In this document: positions 32,197 through 39,334 of the stretch, piece by piece
Numbering within the stretch: position 1 is the stretch's first letter
Layout: every line of letters starts with the position of its first letter
DNA from: Mycolicibacterium bacteremicum
GTDB taxonomy: Bacteria > Actinomycetota > Actinomycetes > Mycobacteriales > Mycobacteriaceae
Assembly (NCBI RefSeq): GCF_002086115.1
Contig: NZ_MVHJ01000018.1
Location: 1 to 64,000 of the forward strand
Length of the DNA stretch: 64,000 nt
Direction: 5' to 3'
Notes under the pieces: model-generated
What the model was told of the DNA's origin: nothing
Database searches by the model: none
Seen by the model: the letters and a program-made list of their open reading frames with translations, nothing else
Program-made: the position numbers and the translations under genes

Positions 32197-34626
32197 ATGT
32201 GCGCAGCTCCCGCCCGACACCGCGTCGTGCCAGGCAACCGGCAACTGTGGCCGGCCAAAGAGCTACTCGCACAAGGTGATACCGGCGGTACCGCCAGGCA
32301 CGCGCGGGATGCTTCGCGCCGCTACGCGCTGCACGTCGGTCGGGTGGGCGCATTGGCGGTGTCTCTCGGCGTCGGGATGGCGATCGCCGGCGCGGTCGCG
32401 CAACCCGCGCATGCGGACACCGGAAACGGCTCGTCCGCAACGGACACCAAGAGCGAATCCACGGCCTCGGACTCCGATTCCCGCTCGGCACCCCCACGCA
32501 AGCGGGGCCCCAAGACGGCCGTCACATCACGCCCCGCAACCGCACCCCAGCGCGACGACGCCGACCCGCAATCCTCCGCGCCGGGCGCCGACGTGGTACC
32601 GACGCAGGACTCGGACACCGACCCGATCGAGGCTCCCGACCCCACCGAGGTCCCCGAGCCCACCGAGGTCCCCGAACCCACCGAACCCACTGAAACCGCC
32701 ACGCCGGTACGGCCCGCTCCGGAATCCCTCCCCACCACACCGGGCCGCACGACCCGACCGCACCTGCAGACGGTGCGCACCATGCAGGTCGAGACGGTGA
32801 GCACCGCCCTGGTGCAGCCCGCACAGCCGCTCGAAACCCAGCCGCCGGTCGACGGCGAGTCATCGGCCGAGCAGACCGCGCCCGCCGCCCCCGTTGCCGA
32901 ATCGGTGCCGACGCCGTCGGTGCAGGAACCGGCACCGGCGGTCGGCACCGTCACGCCGAAGATGCGCGCCGCCGGCGTCACGCAGGGCACCCAGTCGGCC
33001 AACCCGCCGACGCCGCTGGACGTGCTGTTCAACTCGATGATGGCCTGGGTCGCCCGGCAGATCAGTCACACCTTCGTCAACCGCACGCCGGTCGCCGGAC
33101 CGATCGGCTACGAGCAGAACGCGCTCGGACAGGTCTACATCGACCTGAACGCCACCGATCCCAACGGCGATGTGCTGACCTACGACATCATCCAGCCCGA
33201 AAAGGGTTGGGTGTACCGCGATCTGATCAGCGGGAAGTTCGTCTACACGCCGTGGGCGCTGGTCACCGGCCAGCCACTGGTGGACAGCTTCCAGATCGTG
33301 GTGCGCGATGACTCCGAGCACCTGCCCGGTGTCCTCGGCCAGATCCAAACCGTGGTCGAGACGGTCACCCGGTTTCTCGGCATCGCCCAGGCCGACAATC
33401 TGACGGTGACCGTGCCGGTGACGGTCGACCCCGTCTATCAGGCGCCGCCGCTGGTGACGCCCATCGTCGGTGGGGGTTATCAGCTCGGCGGCGCACCGGC
33501 CCCCATCGTGTCCACGGTCGACATCATCGACGGTGACTCCACGGGACTGAAGCGGGTGGTCATCAAGATCGCGACGCTCGCCCAGAGCGGGGACACGCTG
33601 ACCTACACCGCGCCGGTGGACAGCCCGGTCATCGGCGAATGGGACGCCGAGACCCTGACCCTGACGTTGACCGGTGCCGGCACGCTCGAGCAGTACGAGG
33701 CCGCGGTCAGGGCGGTGACGTTCTCGGCCACCGAGGGCGCACTGCTGGCGCGCGGGATCACCATCTCGGCCACCGATTCCGATGACGTCGAGAACATCGC
33801 GCCGGGCTTCGTGACCGTCGCGGTGTGGGCGCCGCCCACCCTGCCACCCCTGGTGACGCCGATTGCCGGTGGCGGCTTCACCATCGGGGGCAGTCCGGTC
33901 AGGATCGTGTCGGCGGTGGACATCGTCGACGGTGACTCGGGCCGGTTGTCGAAGGTGGTGGTGCGGATCGCAACGCTCGGGCAGAGCGGTGATGTGCTGG
34001 GTTACGTTGCACCGAACGGCAATCCGGTCATCGGGACGTGGGATGCCGCGGCGCGGACGTTGACGTTGACCGGTGATGCGACGCTGGCCCAGTACGAGGA
34101 GGCGGTCAAGGCCGTGACCTTCTCCGCGACGCAGGGCGCGGCCCTGGTGCGCGGGTTGACCATCTCGGCCACCGACGAGCACGGTATCTCCACCATCGCA
34201 CCCGGCTTCGTCACGGTGGCCGTGTCCTCACCGACGCGGCTGGTGCCGCTGGTCACGCCGATCGGGGGCCGCTCCTACACCGTCGGTGGTGCACCGGTGA
34301 ATCCCGTTGCGGCGGTGAGTATCGTCGACGCCGACTCCAGTCACCTGCAGAAGGTGACCGTGCGCGTCACCACCTTTGGCAAGGATGGCGACACGCTGTC
34401 CTACGCCGGGCTGCCGGACAACCCGGTGACCGCCGGTTACGACGCGGCGAACCGGACACTGACCCTGTCCGGGGTCGCCACCAAGCAGCAGTACGAGGAC
34501 GCACTGAAGGCGGTCACCTTCACCGCCACGCAGGGAACGTGGACCACCCGCACGATCCTGATCGTGGCCACCGACACCGACGGGGTGAACAGCGCTGCCG
34601 GGTCGTTGACCTTGTCGGTCTGGTAG
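32197..34626 (+). CDS. Exported wall protein with Ig/cadherin-like segment and three 133-residue repeats
   Basis: An 809-residue protein. An N-terminal extension of ~40 residues leads into a signal segment (VGALAVSLGVGMAIAGAVAQPAHA, to ~residue 71). Residues ~72-260 are low complexity, with a Pro-Thr-Glu-Val repeat (PTEVPEPTEVPEPTEPTE). A VCBS/cadherin-like domain follows (~300-410; INATDPNGDVLTYDI-type strand), then three tandem repeats, each starting LVTPIxGG and containing GxW/YDAxxxTLTLxGxxTLxQYExAxxAVTF and ISATDxD. I infer a surface adhesin or structural wall protein. Start ATG 32197 has GGAGAG ahead. It ends 14 bases before ilvA but that gene has its own start region. Confidence 0.75.
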   Translation: MCAAPARHRVVPGNRQLWPAKELLAQGDTGGTARHARDASRRYALHVGRVGALAVSLGVGMAIAGAVAQPAHADTGNGSSATDTKSESTASDSDSRSAPPRKRGPKTAVTSRPATAPQRDDADPQSSAPGADVVPTQDSDTDPIEAPDPTEVPEPTEVPEPTEPTETATPVRPAPESLPTTPGRTTRPHLQTVRTMQVETVSTALVQPAQPLETQPPVDGESSAEQTAPAAPVAESVPTPSVQEPAPAVGTVTPKMRAAGVTQGTQSANPPTPLDVLFNSMMAWVARQISHTFVNRTPVAGPIGYEQNALGQVYIDLNATDPNGDVLTYDIIQPEKGWVYRDLISGKFVYTPWALVTGQPLVDSFQIVVRDDSEHLPGVLGQIQTVVETVTRFLGIAQADNLTVTVPVTVDPVYQAPPLVTPIVGGGYQLGGAPAPIVSTVDIIDGDSTGLKRVVIKIATLAQSGDTLTYTAPVDSPVIGEWDAETLTLTLTGAGTLEQYEAAVRAVTFSATEGALLARGITISATDSDDVENIAPGFVTVAVWAPPTLPPLVTPIAGGGFTIGGSPVRIVSAVDIVDGDSGRLSKVVVRIATLGQSGDVLGYVAPNGNPVIGTWDAAARTLTLTGDATLAQYEEAVKAVTFSATQGAALVRGLTISATDEHGISTIAPGFVTVAVSSPTRLVPLVTPIGGRSYTVGGAPVNPVAAVSIVDADSSHLQKVTVRVTTFGKDGDTLSYAGLPDNPVTAGYDAANRTLTLSGVATKQQYEDALKAVTFTATQGTWTTRTILIVATDTDGVNSAAGSLTLSVW
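33451..34626 (+). repeat. Three in-frame tandem repeats, period 399 bases
   Basis: The repeat units begin at 33451, 33850 and 34249, exactly 399 bases (133 codons) apart; the third ends at the stop after 126 residues. The protein units are clearly related but diverged in DNA sequence, so the duplication is old and length has been kept. Confidence 0.8.
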
Positions 34627-34640
34627 CCAACCATGGGTGT

Positions 34641-35870
34641 GTGAACCACGCCCTGGTGACCCGCGACGAGATCATCGCAGCGTTCGAGCGGCTTGCCACG
34701 GTGATCCGGGAGACGCCGGTACTCGCCTCCCGGGTGCTGTCGGAACGGACCGGCCGCCAGGTCTGGCTAAAGTGTGAGAACCTGCAGCGCACAGGATCGT
34801 TCAAGCCACGCGGCGCCTACAACCGGATCGCCAACCTGGACCCGGCGCAGCGGGCGCAGGGGGTGGTGGCGGCCAGTGCGGGCAACCACGCCCAGGGCGT
34901 GGCGTGGGCCGCCGGTGCGCTCGGGATCGAGGCCACGGTGTTCATGCCGGAGAACGCCGCCCTGCCCAAGGTCGTCGCGACCAAGGCCTACGGCGGCCGG
35001 GTGCATCTGTCCGGCGCGACGCTCGCCGAGGCGCTGGAGGCCGCGGCCGACTTCGCGGCGGAGACCGGCGCGGTGTTGATCCACCCGTTCGACCACATCG
35101 ACGTGGTGGCGGGGCAGGCGGGCGTGGGCATCGAGATCCTGCGCCAGATCCCGGATGTGGCAACGATTCTGGTGCCCACCGGTGGCGGGGGACTGGTGGC
35201 CGGGATCGCCGCGGCCATGCACCACCTCGCGCCGCAGGTCCGGGTGATCGGCGTGCAGGCCGAGGGGGCGGCCGCCTGGCCTGCCTCGCTGAGCGCGGGC
35301 GAACCCGTTCGTGCACAGTCGGTCTCGACGATGGCCGACGGCATCGCGGTGCCCCTCCCGGGACGGGTACCCTTCGCCGCGGTGCAGGCGTACGTCGACA
35401 CCATCGTGACGGTCAGCGAGGAGGCGCTGTCCGGGGCGCTGCTGCTCTGCCTGGAACGGGCGAAGATGCTCGTCGAACCCGCGGGGGCGGCGGCGGTGGC
35501 CGCCCTGATGACCGCGGAACTCGACATCCGCGGCCCGGTGTGCGCGGTGCTCTCGGGCGGCAACATCGATCCGCTGGTGCTGACCCACGTGATGAACCAC
35601 GGGCTGCGGGCCGCCGGGCGCTATCTCGTCGTCAAGGCCGTCATCGCCGACCGCCCCGGTGGGTTGAGCGGACTGTTGAACATCGTCAGCGCAGGCGGGG
35701 CGAGCGTGCTGGATGTCGTGCACCGCCGGACCGCGCCCACGCTGGGGCTCGATGAGGTGGAGGTCATGCTCACGGTCGAGACGCGCGGCAGCGCACACCG
35801 CGAAGCCGTGCTGGCGGCCCTGGCCGAGGCCGGGGTGCGGGCCACCGTCGAGGACGACCGGGTCAGCTGA
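34641..35870 (+). CDS. ilvA: Threonine ammonia-lyase (single ACT-like C-terminus)
   Basis: A 409-residue PLP enzyme that deaminates threonine to 2-oxobutanoate. The PLP lysine is Lys55 in TGSFKPRGAYNRI; SAGNHAQGVAWAA and VPTGGGGLVAGIAAAM bind the substrate and phosphate; PAGAAAVAALM follows, and the last ~75 residues (YLVVKAVIADRPGGLSGLLNIVS) form one ACT-like regulatory domain. That layout is the TIGR01127-type, nearer to catabolic TdcB plus ACT than to the long biosynthetic IlvA, so whether it serves isoleucine synthesis or threonine breakdown is open; the symbol is given in the broad sense. I chose the GTG at 34641 by homology. It overlaps the convergent dehydratase gene by 8 bases. Confidence 0.8.
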   Translation: MNHALVTRDEIIAAFERLATVIRETPVLASRVLSERTGRQVWLKCENLQRTGSFKPRGAYNRIANLDPAQRAQGVVAASAGNHAQGVAWAAGALGIEATVFMPENAALPKVVATKAYGGRVHLSGATLAEALEAAADFAAETGAVLIHPFDHIDVVAGQAGVGIEILRQIPDVATILVPTGGGGLVAGIAAAMHHLAPQVRVIGVQAEGAAAWPASLSAGEPVRAQSVSTMADGIAVPLPGRVPFAAVQAYVDTIVTVSEEALSGALLLCLERAKMLVEPAGAAAVAALMTAELDIRGPVCAVLSGGNIDPLVLTHVMNHGLRAAGRYLVVKAVIADRPGGLSGLLNIVSAGGASVLDVVHRRTAPTLGLDEVEVMLTVETRGSAHREAVLAALAEAGVRATVEDDRVS

Positions 35871-36888
35871 ACCGGACGTTGAGCGTGGCCAGTCCGAAGA
35901 TCTTGCGGCCGCCGGACTTGGCGCCGACCAGCACGACCCCGGTGCGCGTCGCGGGATCCAGCGATTTGATCTTGCCGGTGAACTCGATCTCGGTGCCGCC
36001 GGCCGGCACGATCGCGGGTTGCGAGAGGCGCACCGCATAGCGGGTCACCGCGCCGGGGTCACCGGACCAGGCCGAACCGAAGCTGTTGCCCAGCCCCATG
36101 GTCAGCATGCCGTGGGCCAGCACATCATCCTGGCCGGCCAGTTTGGCGATGTTCTCGTCCCAGTGCAGCGGATTGGCGTCACCGGCGACACCGGCGTAGT
36201 TGACCAGATCGCCGCGGGACAGCCGGGCCTGGTGCGACGGCAGTTCGTCGCCGACCTTGACGTCGTCGAAGGACGGCGAGGCGGGGGTGCGGGTGCTGCC
36301 GTCGGCGATCGTCACGGTGCCCTCGGGACGAACCGTCTTCTCGTACGGCGCCCCCGATTCCTCGGCGCCGAGCATGTTGATGCCGTGCATCATGACGCCC
36401 TGCACGGCGGGTCGGATGGCGGCGTCGACCTCCTCGGCGCCGACCCCGACGACGGTGGTGTGCAGGGTGTGCACCACCTCGCCCGCGGTGTCGGTGAAGG
36501 TGTTGGTGACGGTGATCAGGTCGCGGCCGGCGATGCGGCGCACCGAGGCCAGTTCGATGTCGATGGTCAGCTCGTCACCCTCGACGATCGGCCGGTGCTG
36601 TTCGAAGACCTCCTCGGTCTGCAGATACATGTCGTAGCCGACCACGATCTGCTCGAACATGCGTTGGTTGCAGGCCATGGCCGGGGCGGAGGTGAAGGTC
36701 AGCGGAGCGACCAGACCCGGATAACCCAGCGCGCGCGCGGCGGCGAGGTCCCAGTGCGCGGGGTGCTTGTCCTGGACCGCGCGGGCGAATTCACGGATCT
36801 TCTCGCGGCCCACCAGATAGGTGCCGTCCATCTGGTAGTAGTGGCCGACCCGGGCTTGGAGTGTCGACGCTTCTGCTGCTGCGGTCAT
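35863..36888 (-). CDS. Double-hotdog (3R)-hydroxyacyl-thioester dehydratase, fused HadA/HadB-like
   Basis: A 341-residue protein built of two hotdog domains. The N-terminal half (LQARVGHYYQMDGTYLVGREKIREFARAVQD...) matches the HadA-like MaoC_dehydrat_N domain; the C-terminal half has the complete R-hydratase motif YAGVAGDANPLHWDENIAKLAG...LAHGMLTMG with the catalytic Asp and His. It would dehydrate 3-hydroxyacyl-ACP or -CoA in fatty- or mycolic-acid elongation or in beta-oxidation. Mycobacteria have HadAB as separate genes plus such fused paralogues. I chose ATG 36888, where homology begins; in-frame starts also exist at 36915 and 36939. Confidence 0.8.
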   Translation of the reverse strand: MTAAAEASTLQARVGHYYQMDGTYLVGREKIREFARAVQDKHPAHWDLAAARALGYPGLVAPLTFTSAPAMACNQRMFEQIVVGYDMYLQTEEVFEQHRPIVEGDELTIDIELASVRRIAGRDLITVTNTFTDTAGEVVHTLHTTVVGVGAEEVDAAIRPAVQGVMMHGINMLGAEESGAPYEKTVRPEGTVTIADGSTRTPASPSFDDVKVGDELPSHQARLSRGDLVNYAGVAGDANPLHWDENIAKLAGQDDVLAHGMLTMGLGNSFGSAWSGDPGAVTRYAVRLSQPAIVPAGGTEIEFTGKIKSLDPATRTGVVLVGAKSGGRKIFGLATLNVRFS

Positions 36889-36954
36889 GATGGGGCTCAA
36901 ATCTTCTATCTGCATATTTGCTGACGCTGACCTGAGCACCCTAACGCGCAGCGG

Positions 36955-37092
36955 CTAGGGTGCCGGAATCCGGGGATCGACGGTGTAACGGCCGCCGGGG
37001 TCCTGGCAGAAGAAGAGTCCGCAGTTGAACGGCGGTCGGGTCAGGTTCTCCAGCGGGATCTCGGCGGGTGTTCGGCATGGGTGACTCCTCAT
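36955..37092 (-). CDS. Possible small protein of 45 residues
   Basis: A short frame, MRSHPCRTPAEIPLENL at the start and FFCQDPGGRYTVDPRIPAP at the end, whose composition looks more protein-like than the surrounding shadows and which contains three cysteines. It has no clear ribosome site. A second ATG in another frame, at 37079, does have AGGAG at good distance but encodes an Arg/Pro-rich frame of poor quality. I do not recognise either; this may be nothing. Confidence 0.2.
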   Translation of the reverse strand: MRSHPCRTPAEIPLENLTRPPFNCGLFFCQDPGGRYTVDPRIPAP

Positions 37093-37175
37093 GGTGTGCG
37101 CCGCGGGTGCGGGGCGTCGATGAGGGAATTTCACCGGAGGGCCGGACCTACCGATCCCAACTTCAGGCGGCCCGG

Positions 37176-38000
37176 TCACCCGACGAAGTGCCGCAACGCC
37201 GCCACCATGATCTCCGGCTGATCCTCGGGGATCAGGGTCCACGAGTCCTCGACGATCTCCTTGGTCGCATTCGGGAAGAGCTCCACCAATCGGTCGGCGT
37301 GTGCGGGCGGCATCATCCGGTCCTCGCGCGCCCACAGCACCAGCACCGGCTTGGTGAAGCGCCGCATCCGCTGCGAGAGCTCGAGCAGGTGGCGCCGCGA
37401 CGGCGCACCGGTGGTGAACTTGACCAGATCGCGGCGCACGGCCGGGTCGCGGACCGCGGGTTCGAACCAGTCGTCGAAGAGGGCGTCGGGCAGGCCGCGT
37501 TTGGTCAGCCCGCCATAGGCCCGCGTGCTGTGCCGGAAGAATTTCGTGCCCAGCAGCCTGGTCAGTACCCAGCCGCCACCGGGGAGGCGGCACAGCATGG
37601 CCGCCGGGCGGGCGGGTGCGGGCGGATAGTTGTCGAACGCGGTGCACGAGGCGAGCACCAGCCGGCCCAGGCGTTCGTCGCGGCCGTCGGAGATGAGGAA
37701 CTGGCCGCCGCCCCAGTCGTTGAGCACCAGCGTGACGTCCCGCAGGTCCAGGGCGTCCAGCACGTCGGCGAGGATGGCGGCCACGCCCTGCTCGGTGAGG
37801 TCGGCCTCGGGGCGCATCGCCTGTTTGTGCGCACCCATCGGCAGTGTCGGTGTGATGCAACGGTATTCGGGCAGCTGTGGGATCACCTTGCGCCATTGCC
37901 TGCCGTCCATCAGCAGGCCGTGCCCGAAGACGAGGACCGGGCCGTCGCCGCCGGTGTCCTGGTAGGCGATGCGGCCGGACGGCACGTCGACATAGGGCAT
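37176..38000 (-). CDS. Alpha/beta hydrolase with Asp nucleophile elbow
   Basis: A 274-residue alpha/beta hydrolase. It starts VDVPSGRIAYQDTG, then VFGHGLLMDGRQWRKVI (oxyanion region HG) and VLNDWGGGQFLI, where the nucleophile position is Asp, as in haloalkane dehalogenases and epoxide hydrolases rather than esterases. The acid is probably in VLWAREDRMMPP. At the usual catalytic His position near the end (GHFxxEDxP in relatives) it reads SWTLIPEDQPE, so the His is not where expected. The start ATG at 38000 has AGGAG at good distance. The divergent TetR gene and the operator at 38013-38026 indicate induction by a hydrophobic ligand, maybe the substrate. Confidence 0.8.
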   Translation of the reverse strand: MPYVDVPSGRIAYQDTGGDGPVLVFGHGLLMDGRQWRKVIPQLPEYRCITPTLPMGAHKQAMRPEADLTEQGVAAILADVLDALDLRDVTLVLNDWGGGQFLISDGRDERLGRLVLASCTAFDNYPPAPARPAAMLCRLPGGGWVLTRLLGTKFFRHSTRAYGGLTKRGLPDALFDDWFEPAVRDPAVRRDLVKFTTGAPSRRHLLELSQRMRRFTKPVLVLWAREDRMMPPAHADRLVELFPNATKEIVEDSWTLIPEDQPEIMVAALRHFVG

Positions 38001-38012
38001 GCGATCTCCTAG

Positions 38013-38026
38013 ATAGATCGTTCTAT
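38013..38026. promoter_or_regulatory. TetR-type operator between hydrolase and regulator
   Basis: ATAGA-TCGT-TCTAT is an inverted repeat in an A/T-rich patch 13 bases from the hydrolase start, between it and the divergent TetR gene. AGAxCGxTCT cores are common TetR sites, so this is very probably the operator for both directions. Confidence 0.6.
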
Positions 38027-38077
38027 TTTGCCTGACGATATGCTCACAGCGCGCGCCGTGCAAGAAGGAGAGTGGAG

Positions 38078-38653
38078 ATGGCCGACCCGGGTACCCGCGA
38101 CCGGATCCTGACCGCGACCGCCGAGTTGTACCGCAGGCAGGGCATGGCGGCCACCGGTCTCAAGCAGATCTCCGCGGCGGCCAGGGCCCCGTTCGGGTCG
38201 ATCTACCACCACTTCCCGGGCGGTAAGGAAGCCATCACCGCGGAGGTCATCCGCGCCGAGGGCGTCCGCTACGGCAGATTCGTCGGGGCGCAACTCTCGG
38301 TCACCGATCCCGCCGACGGCATCGAGGAACTGTTCGCCGGCGCGGGCCGGCTGATGGAGGAGCAGGACTACAGCGAGGCGTGCTCCATCGAGACGATCGC
38401 GCTGGAGGTGGCGAGCACCAATGACACCCTGCGGCGAGAATCGGCCACGGTCTTCCAGACCTGGGTGGACGGGATCACCGAGTGGTTCGGCCAACTCGAC
38501 ATCGACGGCGAACAGAGCCGGCGGCTGGCGCTGATCACCCTCACCGCGCTCGAGGGGGCCTTCGTGCTGTGCCGCACCCTGCGTTCGGTCGAACCGATCA
38601 TCGCCGCCGGACGCGGTGTGCAGGCCGCGGTCAACGAGGTGCTGGCGCAGTGA
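38078..38653 (+). CDS. TetR/AcrR family regulator
   Basis: A 191-residue regulator with helix-turn-helix RDRILTATAELYRRQGMAATGLKQISAAARAPFGSIYHHFPGGKEAITAE (residues ~6-55). The stretch APFGSIYHHFPGGKE is typical of the LmrA/YxaF-type TetR group. The C-terminal domain contains Cys108 region SEACSIETIALEVAS, as in that group. ATG at 38078 has AAGGAG ahead; a GTG two codons earlier is less likely. Probable repressor of the divergent hydrolase. Its 3' end overlaps the convergent GNAT gene by 23 bases. Confidence 0.85.
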   Translation: MADPGTRDRILTATAELYRRQGMAATGLKQISAAARAPFGSIYHHFPGGKEAITAEVIRAEGVRYGRFVGAQLSVTDPADGIEELFAGAGRLMEEQDYSEACSIETIALEVASTNDTLRRESATVFQTWVDGITEWFGQLDIDGEQSRRLALITLTALEGAFVLCRTLRSVEPIIAAGRGVQAAVNEVLAQ

Positions 38654-39092
38654 TGTCCTTACAGAAGAAGACCCGGTCGAATCCGTCCTCGGTGCGACGG
38701 CCCACCTCGGCGTAACCCAACCGCGGGTACATCCTCAGATTCTCGGTCATCGCGGCGTTGGTGTAGAGCCGGATCTGGGCGAATCCGCCTTGGCGCGCCT
38801 GTCTTTCGGCGTGATCGAGTAACCGTCGGCCGAATCCGTGTCCATGCCACCGGGGGTCCACGGCGACGTTCTCGATCAACAGGTGATCGGCTGCCGGGAT
38901 CGCGACCAGCACCCCCACGACGGCGTCCGCGTCGAGCAGGACATGGGTGTGCGGCAACAGCGCGCGGTGATCGGCGGTCATCGGGGCGGGGGCGCGGCCG
39001 ATGCGGGCGATGTACGGGCGGTAGGCGGCCGCGACGATGTGCTCGACGGCGGTGATGTCGTCGGCCGTCGCGGCGCGGATGGAACTGCTCAC
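38631..39092 (-). CDS. GNAT family N-acetyltransferase
   Basis: A complete 153-residue GNAT protein. The start SSSIRAATADDITAVEHIVAAAY is canonical and the acetyl-CoA loop is in NVAVDPRWHGHGFGRRLLDHAERQA (R/H-x-x-G-x-G), followed by LYTNAAMTENLRMYPRLGYAEVGRR. Closest in style to acetyltransferases of unknown small substrates. I chose the GTG at 39092; a TTG three codons upstream is possible. Both short overlaps with neighbours are at 3' ends. Confidence 0.75.
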   Translation of the reverse strand: MSSSIRAATADDITAVEHIVAAAYRPYIARIGRAPAPMTADHRALLPHTHVLLDADAVVGVLVAIPAADHLLIENVAVDPRWHGHGFGRRLLDHAERQARQGGFAQIRLYTNAAMTENLRMYPRLGYAEVGRRTEDGFDRVFFCKDITAPAPR

Positions 39093-39118
39093 GCCAGGCA
39101 ATCTAGTCTCGGCCTCTC

Positions 39119-39130
39119 TAGGCTGGAGAC
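39119..39130 (+). promoter_or_regulatory. Leaderless -10 element of the zinc-ribbon/ABC-F operon
   Basis: TAGGCT (39119-39124), six bases, GTG at 39131. GGAG within the spacer is only 2 bases from the GTG, too close to serve as a ribosome site, so a leaderless mRNA is more likely. Confidence 0.45.
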
Positions 39131-39334
39131 GTGCTCTTCATCTTCGGCTTCGGCACCAAACAGAAACTGCTCGGCGCGGCCGACGTCCGGACCTGCCCGC
39201 GGTGCCACAACACCACCCAGTGGTCGCGGATGCGCCAGTACAAACAGTTCACGTTGTTCTTCATCCCGATCGCCCGGTGGAGCCGTAAGCAATTCGAGGT
39301 GTGCGGCATCTGCGGCGCGAGCATCGCCGTATGA
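39131..39334 (+). CDS. Zinc-ribbon microprotein
   Basis: A 67-residue protein: FIFGFGTKQKLLGAADVRTCPRCHN, a short central segment with TLFFIPIARW, then FEVCGICGASIAV. The two CxxC pairs (CPRC and CGIC) are spaced as in a zinc ribbon. Similar small zinc-ribbon proteins occur across actinobacteria without known role. Its TGA overlaps the ATG of the ABC-F gene (ATGA), so it is translationally coupled to a ribosome-acting ATPase; a role with the ribosome or RNA is a reasonable inference. The hydrophobic middle might also touch the membrane. Confidence 0.7.
   Translation: MLFIFGFGTKQKLLGAADVRTCPRCHNTTQWSRMRQYKQFTLFFIPIARWSRKQFEVCGICGASIAV

Noticed and set aside
31824..32279. Frame of 151 residues in the A/T-rich gap
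   Set aside because: It has no domain, poor composition and overlaps the start of the wall protein gene.
2459..34626. Equal length (809 residues) of the secreted hydrolase and the repeat wall protein
   Set aside because: The sequences are unrelated beyond low-complexity N-termini; the equal length is chance.
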